Positions 21,835 to 32,268 of a DNA stretch of 64,000 nucleotides are shown in pieces. The position numbers were made by a program, and so were the translations under genes. Source of the stretch: Skeletonema tropicum (lineage: Eukaryota; Bacillariophyta; Thalassiosirophyceae; Thalassiosirales; Thalassiosiraceae). Location of the stretch: positions 744,001-808,000 of the forward strand of contig CM074129.1 in the NCBI GenBank assembly GCA_037178625.1, given 5' to 3'. How positions within the stretch are numbered: position 1 is the stretch's first letter; each line of letters opens with the position of its first letter. Under the pieces are notes generated by a model. That model saw only the letters and a list, made by a program, of their open reading frames with translations. It made no database searches and was not told the origin of the DNA.

Positions 21835-23669
21835 GGGGCAGTCTTTGCGCTCTACACACGAGACGAATTTATGCCTTTTTGCACATTTACCTAACATTAC
21901 CGGGAATCACTGTACGAATTGTCATTTTGTTGCACATTTCCCCGATGAACGTCTCAGACGGATTCTTGTGGCCACACGAGATCTCGTGTGAGATGTGGCC
22001 AGCTCACACGAGATTTTGTACAATTTTGTACGGCCACACGAATCTATCAAACACCCCCTATGCCCTCCCATCATGGCACTTCTACACCCCTAGCTGACCA
22101 GCCACCACAACCTCCGGCCACAATGCGTTTGCCTATGTTATGAGCTTCCGTTAGAGCTGCCGGTCGGCGTTGTAGGTGGGGTATTATTCAAAATAGCGTT
22201 TTGTGTCGAAAATGAGGACATCGATCGAAGCATTTATTATTTATGCACATGAAATGTAAGGCGGATAACGCAACAAATCAATGCAAGCCGTGGCGTAAAT
22301 CGTCTTATGATATGTGAGGAAGGTATCTGCAACATTGTAGAATTATTGGGCGGTCGTAGGTCTCATTTGATACGTTATATTAGACCGACTCGCCTGTGCT
22401 CGGACGATGCTGCCGACGATGTCATCGTTATATTTAATGGTGTGTTGCCGCTCTGTTACTGACACCGCTACCCCCAACGATCAACACAATAATCATCTTT
22501 GATTTGCCGCTCAGACTGGCTCTCAAAAACTGTTTCTACCAAAATTATCCGTGTTATCTACCTATTTTGGAGGAGGTGATCATGCTATCCACACATCTGT
22601 TGGGTGGTTAATGACGCAATAAAACGGAAAGAGACGATAGACCAAGCGAAAGAGTTTGGATTTACACTATTGAGAGCGAGGGGGGACAATAGTTTGGTGT
22701 CCTCCATCTATATACAAAGAATGTCAGCTCATTATAGTTGAATTGTGTATTGTTGTTCAGATCAAATAATTCCAAAGAACATGCACAAACTGTCACTCAC
22801 TCCAATAATGTTAAACACCAACTGATCATATGCGCTTCACCATCATGGAGAATGGCTTCATAATGTCATGATGGCTAGATTACTTCGTAAAGAGTATAAA
22901 TATGCAACAAATTTATCAGCCATACCCTGCAATCACAATCCAAAGAGTTACATTGTTGTCCTGTATCACCTCAGATCAGCTCATCCACAGTGTTATTTCT
23001 CCATATAACGGTTGAAATATCATTGAATAATGAGATATTGTGGCATAGGTGCTGGTATCATATTATTTGGGGTCATCTAAGACCCTTGCAACATATTGTG
23101 GGGTGCCGGTGATGTGCGTTCAGTAGGTAAATAATGAGAGTAATATGGATGACTCCTCACCAAAAACATTTGCAACTCCTATAGGATAGTTATATGAAGG
23201 ATATATGAGGGTAATGACCCATTGGTTGAATGATAACATGGAATAAATGACCCGTATTGACCATTTGACGCTCGGTCGAAATACGGAAACGTACTATTTA
23301 GTGAGCAATACGTCGTCACACACTTAATATTGGTACAAATTGATGGGACCATTCGATTCTGCGTTGAAAATTGGTCTAAGTACAATATTTTGGGTTTGGT
23401 AGACGTAAGGTTGCCGGTGTTAAAGGCATTGTACTTGTGGTATCGATCAGTGCTGTCATGGTAAAATTGTGATTGTGTGATGAGTCGTTGTGAGAAAAGT
23501 GTGACTGTTTAGTATCTTTTTAGGTCCTGCTTAGATGAGTGTTATCTCGTGTGTTCTCTCTTGTATTCTCGTGTGTACGAGCGTTTCAGAGCGCAGAGAC
23601 ACAATTACGGATTTTTGTGTGATTGTAGAAAAAAATCCGTCTCGTGTGTAGAGCGCGAAGACAGCCTCT
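21835..23669 (+). mobile_element. Element A: 1.84-kb TIR transposon, TSD TAA, non-autonomous
   Basis: The ends are GGGGCAGTCTTTGCGCTC at 21835 and the complement of GAGGCTGTCTTCGCGCTC at 23669; the inverted similarity runs on through CTACACACGAGACG. TAA flanks both sides (21832-21834 and 23670-23672), the PIF/Harbinger-type target. A nearly identical inverted copy, B, is at 36653-38485. No transposase is encoded. A 68-codon open stretch (22256-22462, no ATG) is conserved with element C. Subterminal ACACGAGAT/ATCTCGTGT repeats near 21975-22035 can form extra stems. Confidence 0.85.
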
Positions 23670-23979
23670 TAATATTTAGTTACACATGTAACATGGTGTT
23701 ATTGTTATAATTATTCTCTGCTGTACAGTAGTATGAGAATTGCCTCATTCTAATTTACTTATCTGCCTTTCGTTTGCGTGCAGCTCTTGTGGTTTGGCTG
23801 TTCATGTTCTCACATGCTTACCACTCGCTCCTGCCAAAGAAGAAGCTGCACCTCAAGAAGCCACTTCTCATGAATGCTTATGTTGCTTGTACCCACCGTC
23901 CAATCTATTCTTGCTCCTACCCTGAACTCGTTGCCGCTGCAAGAAAAGCGCTTCTACTGGGCACCTGCATCCACTACAC

Positions 23980-24309
23980 TTCTAAAAGTACGATTGTGCA
24001 CTGTGATAATAATAATTATTTGTGACACTCCCAAACTCAACCCCCTGAATGTGACACTTTTACCAAATTCAATCAATCCGCTTCGTGTTACATACACCTC
24101 AAAATGTGACACTGGGACTGGCTGTCACATGCCTCGCCAATAGCTCTTCTAAAAGTACGATTGTGCACTGTGATAATAATAATTATTTGTGATACTCCCA
24201 AACTCAACCCCTGAATGTGACACTTTTACCAAACTCAATCAATCCGCTTCGTGTTACATACACCTCAAAATGTGACACTGGGACTGGCTGTCACATGCCT
24301 CGCCAATAG
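23980..24309 (+). repeat. Two-copy tandem duplication, 166-bp period
   Basis: Units start at 23980 and 24146 (CTTCTAAAAGTACGATTGTG) and both end in GCCTCGCCAATAG. They differ by a one-base C deletion and few substitutions. Confidence 0.85.
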
Positions 24310-24444
24310 ACTTTTAGGACCTAATTCCTACGTTATACTTTGTGTAGATTGAGAAGAAACAACCTCGCCAAAATTGGCGATATGCTAATTTTGGCCAGCA
24401 ATTTTTGGCTACCTCACTAACTAACGGACAAACGGACATGATAT

Positions 24445-24451
24445 ACACACA

Positions 24452-24483
<32 letters not shown>

Positions 24484-24490
24484 CACGCGC
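24445..24490. repeat. Microsatellite (AC)n/(ACGC)n
   Basis: Short AC run followed by about eight ACGC units and a CACGCGCG tail. Confidence 0.9.
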
Positions 24491-24542
24491 GTCAGGTTTA
24501 GTATATAGATAGATGTAACATCACCGGAGCCGATGAGGTTGA

Positions 24543-25010
24543 GGCCGATCCTTACGGTCAACGAGAACGAGAACGCAGAGCGCTCTGCGTTCTCGTTTTG
24601 TAAAAAAAGTGGCCTTACGGAGCACGAGAACGCGCACGAAGTGTGTTTTTTGCTTCCAGCTGGAACTTGCTCCACGTTTTGCTTTGAAATAGAACGAGGA
24701 GCAAATTCCTCCACGTTCTGAAACGCAGAGCAAATGTGCGCACCCTCTGTGATTTGCCCCCGAAAAACAAATTCGGACAATTCCTACGTACATATGCTCT
24801 CACTAAAAAATAATAACCATAATTAACCAATTAGTTCGCGCACTATGCGCTCTGTTTCTCGTACTTCCCGCTCAAATTGCTCTGCGTTGGCCAACGTGGA
24901 GCGAACCTCGTGCGCGTTCAACCGTAATAAGGCCTGTTTTTTTGGACCGGAACGAGAACGCAGACGAGCGCGCTCTCCGTTCTCGTCCTCGTTCACCGTA
25001 AGGATCGGCC
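24543..25010 (+). mobile_element. Element G: 468-bp MITE, TSD TGA
   Basis: GGCCGATCCTTACGGT at 24543 is repeated inverted at 25010 (complement ends ACCGTAAGGATCGGCC). The TIRs continue inward for about 60 bp of CGAGAACG-rich sequence with small gaps. TGA flanks both ends (24540-24542 and 25011-25013). ORFs inside on both strands are by-products of the GAACGAGAACGC repeats. No coding function. Confidence 0.8.
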
Positions 25011-25078
25011 TGAGTACCGGCACCAGCGGCAGCGCCACCAGCTGTGCTGGTGCCCACGGCCTGGCAGATGGTGCTTCC

Positions 25079-26731
25079 TGGGTTCCCTCCTGGCCAAAAC
25101 CACTAATTAGTGGTCATACGTAGGGGGTAGTTAGAGGACATTCTAACACCTCCCAAACCCTAACATTCAAGGAATACACCACCAAAGACCTCTACAACAG
25201 AGTCCAAGCCCAAAAATCCGCAATGAAAACGCCCAAATAGAAGTAGAGATAGCTATATACACACCATAAAATCGCTATTTTAGTGACCACTAATTAGTGG
25301 TCGAGAATTATGTGTTGTTGTGTAATTGTTTATGCTTCCCCCAACAAACAGTGCACATGGGAACCTTCTTATGATATGTGGAGTAGGTTTTGACCTCTAT
25401 GCGGCATGTGGCACGCCTATCCTTGATGTACTGTGTGCCAACCTTCTGCCGACATTTTGTAAAATCTGGCTTGAATTCAAGCACGGGCTTGACCGTCTAG
25501 CTCGCCTGTTGGGGCGAATAGGAGAGCAGGAAGCTTTCCTGCACTGCATATGATGTTGTTCTAACATTTACTTGGCTGATTGACGACGAAAATCACGTTG
25601 GGGTGGAGAATTCTCAACTCTAGTATGCGATATCTTGACACGAGAAGGGCGCAAATTAACGCAAATTCTGCTGAAATGAGGTGTAGGCGCAGGTTTAGCG
25701 GAGATAACAGCCAATCAAAGGATATCGTCGTGTACATTAATGTCGTTGTGGTCGCTGTGCAAGAGATCACCATCGGATTTGCATTACTTATTGGCCAAAC
25801 ATACATCATAGAGTGGTGATTTGGTGCTGATGGATGCCAATTTTTTTTTGGAAAAAATGCGCTACACCACAACCTGGCATCACCTGCAGCCGCCCTGTCA
25901 TTAATTTGGACCATTCCACCAACAATATTCCTATAATTAATATCATATGATGCTGTCTTTGTTTTTATTCCATTTAAAGCGGTTGATTTGTCGAATAATT
26001 ATTGAATATTGCCATTATATTTGTGTCGATAAATCGTCATCATCGCATCCCCGTCGCTTCAATTCATGTGAGATGCTAACCAAAACGAACTCTCTTGGGT
26101 AGATGGGCCGCTTTCCATGTCCCCATCTGTAGATAGGTTGGCCGCTTTGGGTAGGGATCGTTGTTTTCGAGTAGAATACCGTCGTATGTCGACTGCAAAT
26201 AACTTTGCATGGTGGTTGGGACATCATCCGGTTGCCGGTGAAGTTTGTGCATGATTGTTGTAGGATCCAGGCCATCTCGATGCTCTTCTTCGACCACCTG
26301 GTTAGCCACTCATATTGTGACTGTTGTGGTATGCTTTCTGATGGGTAAAAGCATCTACTAAATGCAGATACGACGGCTCGTATGCTGGGCCTCTTTCGCC
26401 ATGGTGATGGTGTGATGAAATGTGAGTTCTACGGGTGGCAACATTTTTGATATCAATTCCTACGTACCCCCAAGTTGAAGTTGCAAAACTTCCGAAAAAA
26501 ACTCGTCGGCTGTTCGCCAAATTTGTCAGTAGGCTAGTGTTTGAACGTTAATAGGTTGGGCCCTCTCCAGGGAACACGTGAGATAATAGGTGTACGCCTT
26601 GTCAAGACATTGAAGAGGGTGCCACCTGAATTTGATAACGTTTGAGTGATTATAAGGGGGTCGTAGGAGATCGTAAACTGACTACTAATTAGTGGTTTTT
26701 CCGCTAATTAGTGGCCCCAGGAGGGAACCCA
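25079..26731 (+). mobile_element. Element F: 1.65-kb TIR element, TSD TTCC
   Basis: TGGGTTCCCTCCTGG at 25079 is repeated inverted ending at 26731, and both ends carry nearby CCACTAATTAGTGGTC palindromic blocks (another at about 25284). TTCC flanks both sides (25075-25078 and 26732-26735). The interior has only broken minus-strand frames (for example 25561-25914 and 26302-26520) with no recognised transposase motif, so it is probably a defective copy. Four-base target duplications occur in several cut-and-paste superfamilies; I cannot choose one. Confidence 0.75.
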
Positions 26732-26957
26732 TTCCATTTTCCAACCTTGCCAATTACAACTGTTGGTGCTTGATACTCTCAACTATATGTACATGGTATG
26801 ATGTTTCATGATGATATTGTGCTTCGTGCTTTTCGTTTTCGGACGGTGTGGAGCACTTTTTATGCCTCCCCGGATCCGAATCCAGCAAGCAGTACCTACC
26901 AGTTCCTACCTACGTAGGAGCGGATTCGTATTCGTTTTCGGAGACGGTGGGGACGGC

Positions 26958-27288
26958 CTAAGGCTGCTTGCTCGTTGGGTTCTAATCCAGAGTTCGCATT
27001 TTAGGAAAGTTGTGTGACAAAAACCTGTAGGGAAGTTGAAGTTGAGATTTGATCCCTGGTCGCAAATTCAGGAGAAGGGGCTCAAAAAAGGCAATTTTGA
27101 GACCAGGGTCTAATCGAGGTCTAAGGCTGCTTGCAGTCGTTGGGTTCTAATCCAGAGTTCGCATTTTAGGAAAGTTGTGTGACAAAAACCTGTAGGGAAG
27201 TTGAAGTTGAGATTTGATCCCTGGTCGCAAATTCAGGAGAAGGGGCTCAAAAAAGGCAATTTTGAGACCAGGGTCTAATCGAGGTCTA
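26958..27288 (+). repeat. Two-copy tandem duplication, 163-bp period
   Basis: Units begin CTAAGGCTGCTTGC at 26958 and 27121 and are almost identical to the end, where a third CTAA begins. It lies about 400 bp upstream of the small gene at 27697. Confidence 0.85.
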
Positions 27289-27696
27289 AACGAAGCGAAC
27301 CCCGCCTCCTCCGTAAGTAGATTCGAATGACTTTGAAGCTCAAAGAACCTCTTACGTCTCTACAGAAACTTTGCTTGCGTCTTCGTGACGACTTCGTTCA
27401 AAAGACATCTTTCCCATTTTGCGCTGTCTTTTGCTGCCGTGAGACTTCCGTCCGCTTCCATCGCTGATGATGTGTTGAATTTATTGTTTCTTATTTGCTG
27501 CTGCCATCTGCCAGTACTTATATAGGTATTATTTATCCACTTCTTCTACTGCTACTACTTACTCCACCGTGTTCTGCAACATACACTAATACAGCATACA
27601 GCTAGGCTCAACCGGCAGAGAGGAAAAGGTGTGGCATAATCTGACAAAAGAAATAGCCATTGGAGTCATAGTGGAATTATCTCCAACCGAAATATC

Positions 27697-28218
27697 ATGG
27701 CAGCAGTTAGAATCAGCAATGGCAACGATCTGATTGTCGACTTTTGCCAGCGGCATCGAAGGAGATCGTCAGATACAGATACTCAAGGCGAAAGCGAGGC
27801 GACTGCAACGGATACGATGCAGGGGCAAGTGAGTTTCTCCGAAGACATCGTCGTACATTGCTTTCAATACCCATCAAGAGACGAGGTGTCAAAGCGCTGG
27901 CACTCCAAGACAGACAAGTACTTCTTCACACATGAAATGACTCGCGATGTCCATTGCATTCGTTTTCTGTTATCAACTACACCGATGGAAGCTGTGGAGG
28001 AAGAGGCTCTCTACAAGTGCGTTGGACTAGAAGCTCACTTATACGACAGGGTCAAAAGATTCCTGAAGGAAAGGAAACGCGAATATGTGCATTCGATAGT
28101 AGAGATGCAGGATTCTCTCAGTGAAGATCAGCTGGCTGCGTATGCTGAGACTCAATCTTCACAGTCCAGAGAAAGAGCACAGAAGCTTGCAGCCGGTTAC
28201 TTGGAGATATTGTCGTAG
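27697..28218 (+). CDS. Small uncharacterised diatom-type protein (173 aa)
   Basis: An intact ORF from ATG 27697 to 28218, single exon. After a Ser/Thr/Asp-rich N-terminus, residues about 45-70 read QVSFSEDIVVHCFQYPSRDE followed by KRWHSKTDKYFF. Then comes a helical part with a Cys (YKCVGLEAHLYDRVKR) and a Gln/Ser/Arg-rich C-terminal coil (YAETQSSQSRERAQKLAAGY). Short proteins with this plan (a V-x-F-S/H-P start, central W-Y/W-H, C-terminal S-x-x-S-x-x-x-A helix) are frequent in diatom genomes and have no assigned function. The start is the first ATG; a TATATAGG-like sequence lies about 180 bp upstream. No close neighbours. Confidence 0.75.
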   Translation: MAAVRISNGNDLIVDFCQRHRRRSSDTDTQGESEATATDTMQGQVSFSEDIVVHCFQYPSRDEVSKRWHSKTDKYFFTHEMTRDVHCIRFLLSTTPMEAVEEEALYKCVGLEAHLYDRVKRFLKERKREYVHSIVEMQDSLSEDQLAAYAETQSSQSRERAQKLAAGYLEILS

Positions 28219-28605
28219 ACATAGGGCGGTGTAAGTAGGACCACAAGGTTCAAGTTTTGTTTTTTGATGATTCAATCGGGAGGAAATAGTGTAGATAGAG
28301 CCCGGAGTAATGTACATAGAGACCATAGAATTGTATACGCCAATATGCCATCATTCTTTTATCTCAATCTGCTGGGCCAAGCCAAGGGTTGTTGTGCAAG
28401 TATGTCATAGTCTATGGGCATTAGAGTTTCATTGACTGCATTTCTTCTCCTGCTACAATACTTACATTGTTTGACTCCTTCCCGGAATCCGCCGATCACC
28501 CTGCGGGTTGGCTGGCCTGGAGGTCTCCTGGAGGTGGTCGAGCCTGTAACGTCACTTCTTTGCATACAGTGAAATTACATAAGTAAGGTAGCGTTTTTCC
28601 GAGAC
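28219..28605. other. 3' flank of the small gene, no further gene seen
   Basis: Contains only a 68-codon minus frame without recognisable motifs. Confidence 0.5.
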
Positions 28606-29441
28606 AGCAACACATATACATGACGGTTTTGGGTGATCTTGAGCTACTTAAAATGATTAATTCCTCTCTATTTTATTATGATGTGCCCTATTTTTGATTG
28701 TTATGAAATCAATTCCTTAACATAGTGTTTGGGGAAGGTCTATCGCATCTTAAACCAGGAATATCACACCATTTGCCACTTACTATATGGCAGGGACGAG
28801 GGGTGACGTTTGATGACTCCTTTGCATCGATTGTTGCCCCACACACAGCGGCCAAGTTGGTGATCGGCATGCTCTCCATACACATGCCGCTGCGCAGCGA
28901 ATACGTGATGTTCTAAATTCTCTGTGCAATGCAGCGACCACCAACTCACCATGACTTCGGTATAGGTATATAGTATCGGTTATTATTGCGTGGTGGCATC
29001 GTATTTGCGTCGGTGTGAATATATGAGGCTGGTTCTGGTGATGTCGAATGTGCCGAATTTACATGTATTGTGTTCACGTCGTTATACTGCCGTATCCGTT
29101 GATATTCAGGCCCCGCCGACCTCAAAAATGGATTCAGCACAAAATTTTGGGGTACAGATTGTGTTGGAGTTGTTGCTATTGTTCATTTCATGGCCAATAA
29201 TGCCATGTGATGCATCATGGTGGGGATGCTTTTTGTGAGATGTGTGATTTTTGATTCAAAATCGCCTCGTCAGCCGGCCACCGACACCGATGCAACTGAT
29301 TTGACGCCCCTACTATATATCTCGGCGAGTGGATGGAATGTGACCAACCCAAGTTGCAGATGCACTCTAAACTAAGCAAATGGAATAATATTGGTTTTTG
29401 AACGGAGGAGTTCGGCGTAGTATTGGTGTAGTAATGGCTGC
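28606..29441 (+). repeat. Repeat family I, copy 2
   Basis: Inverted relative to 20083-20914, with roughly 90 percent similarity by eye. The conserved frame (APHTAAKLVIGMLSIHM) is interrupted here by a TAA right after SEYVMF, then by further stops, so this copy is more decayed. It ends about 30 bp before the long-TIR element at 29473. Confidence 0.7.
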
Positions 29442-29472
29442 ACTCCGCCGAGACGATTTTCACCTCCAAATA

Positions 29473-30347
29473 GCGTGTCCCAGATGTGGCTAGGATTCCT
29501 ACTTTCCCACGCAGGATTCCCACCTCGGAATTTTACTTGGGAAAGTAGGAATCCTACCGTCAAAATTTGCTTCTGTGTCCCAGCGAGCACCAAATTTCCA
29601 CCCCCAAATTCCCACTTTTCGAGGGCCTGCGCGATAAAGGCCGTGCGCGTCGATTTTTTGGAACCGGAGCCTTTCCCGCAATTTTTTTGTTAGTGAAATG
29701 CTCTAGCTTTGGGCCATGGTGGCCAAAATTAAGTTTCAGGGAAGTGGTTTACATGCTTGTCCCGAGATACTATCCTTTAGGTGACTATTATGAGAGTATA
29801 TATACTGAGGGGCAGGTGGTGAAGCCTTATATTTTCGTCGAGATATGCATTTGAAGGTGCTCTCTAGCTTGGTACTAGCTTTGATGGCTGATGGCCTGCC
29901 AAATTTGTGCAGCAAAAAGCTAGTGGACTCTCACATGCATTTCTCAGCGGAGCATTGGAATTATTTTACAGCCAACACATGTATAGAACCCCCATTATGG
30001 TCGACAAAAGGATGGTGATACTGGAAAAGCATATTCGGCAACTCCCCAAAATATAATTTTGGCCATTGTGGCCCAAAGCTAGAGCATTTCACTAACAAAA
30101 AAAATTGAAAAAAGGCTCCGGTTCCAAAAAACGAAGATTTTGGCGCGGCGCACGGCCTTTATACACCCCGCACAAAATAAAAAATGCGCGGGATTTTGAG
30201 GTGGGAAAGTGGAAAAGTAGAATCCTACGTCGACGTGGGCGGGATTCTGGGGTGGACGTAGGATTTTGATTTTCAGAATAAAAATTCGACGTGGGATTGG
30301 GGTGGGAAAGTGGGAATTTGGCGTGGGAAAGTGGATCTGGGACACGC
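29473..30347 (+). mobile_element. Long-TIR (fold-back-like) element H1, TSD TA
   Basis: The outer ends GCGTGTCCCAGAT are inverted at 29473 and 30347 and flanked by TA on both sides, as expected for Tc1/mariner-type insertion. Complementarity continues with gaps for about 250 bp through TTTCCCACGC, AAAGGCCGTGCGC, GGAACCGGAGCC and GTTAGTGAAATGCTCTAGC, up to a GGGCCATGGTGGCC/GGCCATTGTGGCCC inner border. About 300 bp of central sequence have no ORF. Shorter relatives are at 48990-49425 and 56963-57475. Confidence 0.8.
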
Positions 30348-30410
30348 TACAATAATGGGAGCAAAATATTTTGAGGTGGAGGTGAGTTTTTAGGGGTTAT
30401 TTTGGCCAAT

Positions 30411-32098
30411 GATGGACACATGTGTCCATCACCAAAATACTAGTGTTCACGTGTAGTAAAAACAGAAGCAGTTACACCATGGGAACACACATAGCTGATG
30501 GACACTAGTACTCCATCACAAAACCACGATGCCGCTATCATAAGTACAACGCCATTAACACCAGCAACCGTCCACCTACTGACCCCCCAATATTGTCCCT
30601 ACACCCATTTTTAACGCAGAATCGAATGGTGCAGTCAGAAGGTCTCGATATTTAGCGTGTGGCGACGTATTTGGTCACTAAATGGAAATTCGTCATAATC
30701 CGAGCATGCGTCAGAGGGTCAATGAGGGTCAATCAATCCATGTTATGATGGATGTCATGGAGTACCACCCCTCCATATCCTTCATATGAATATCCTAAAT
30801 GAATGCCGCCGGTAATTTGTGCCAAGGTCATCCGTTGCCACTCCCTTTATTGAGGTTATGAACACCATTACGGCACCCATCAAGAAGCTGCAAGCGACTT
30901 GAATACTTGAATGTCTTCAATATATGATATCAAGGCGTACATGACAATATCTTACTATGAAATCCTAGAACATATAGTTTATCTGCATGGGAGACTGTGT
31001 ATGTACTCATTTGAGGTGGTACATGCTAACAAAGGATCTCTGAAGATTTGAATTGCAGAGTACAGCTGAATAGGTCAACAGCATTTTCATACTCTTTACA
31101 AAGTATTTTGGGCAACAGCACATTTCTGAGTCATCATTTATAATTGGGCAGTGTAGATGATCATTTATTGCCATGAATATTGCCACTATAACGAAAGAGT
31201 CGACTGATTGTGCGTGTTATTTGAAATTATTCGAACTTGATAGCATCATGTATTTCAACAATAATGATTTGTTATTGGTAGCGTCAAGATGAAGGTCACC
31301 AAATTATTGTTCCCCCTCGCTCTTATAGTATAATAACAAAGATTGCTGCCTCGTACAACGTCTCTCCCCATTTTGTCGCGTCAATAACCACCCAACAAAT
31401 GTTGTGAATAGCATTTTCATCTCTTTCAAAACAGGTAGATACTCAAGGATTATTTTGTTGACATAGCTCATGGATAGTCCAACCTGGCGGAAAATCCCAG
31501 CTGGTCATTGTGTTGATCATTGAGGGTGGCAGTAACAGTAACAGTGCCGCGAAACACCTTCAAATATAACGATGACATCGTCTGCAGCGTCGTCCGGGTG
31601 CACTTTTTCCGGCCATTATAACGTATCAACCGACACCGACGTCCGCCCAATAATTCCGCCATGTTGCAAATACCTTCCTTACATATCATTAGACGATTTA
31701 CTCCACGGCTTCCATTGATTTGTTGTGTTATCCGCCGCAACATTTAATGTGCATAAATAAAATCTTGTTGCGATCGATGTCCTCATTTTTCGACACTACA
31801 CGCTATATTTTGAATAATTCGCCACCTACAACGCCGACCGGCGGCTCTAACGAAAGCTCATAACATGCTCTAACAGAATATGACCGGTGGTTGCAGTGGG
31901 TGGTCGCCCATAGGGTGTAGAAGTGTCATGATGTAGGCCGTAGGGGGTGTAGGATAGGTGTGATGGGGTTTAGGAAAGTGCAGAATCCATTCTGTAGAAT
32001 AGTCACAAATACTAGTGTCATAAATTGATTGTCGTGGAAATCGTTGCATCTGGTAGGGGGATACCTGGTAAAATTGATGATGGACACATGTGTCCATC
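30411..32098 (+). mobile_element. Element C: 1.69 kb, ends are a 20-bp palindrome
   Basis: GATGGACACATGTGTCCATC, itself a perfect palindrome, occurs at 30411-30430 and 32079-32098. The interior from about 30535 to 31950 aligns with the interior of elements A and B (same order, diverged), but the A/B termini are absent. A minus-strand frame at 31743-31468 matches the 68-codon frame of A: RRITQQIN, SRGVNRLMIC, then EGICN and ELLGGRR. No transposase is visible. No clear target duplication. Confidence 0.65.
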
Positions 32099-32268
32099 GT
32101 CACCATTCACCATCCCCCAAAATGTGGAAATTTGACAAGGTCCTTACATGAAGTACGTAGGAACTAAAGATACTGAATTCCTACTTAGCAATAAAACGCG
32201 GTCAGACAGAAAATGAGGAAAGATTTTTCCACCTCCACCCAAAAATAACCTAATTAAAGCCCCACTTA

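Noticed and set aside
24445..24790. ORFs of 90-119 codons on the minus strand
   Set aside because: Run through the ACGC microsatellite and MITE G arms; non-coding repeats.
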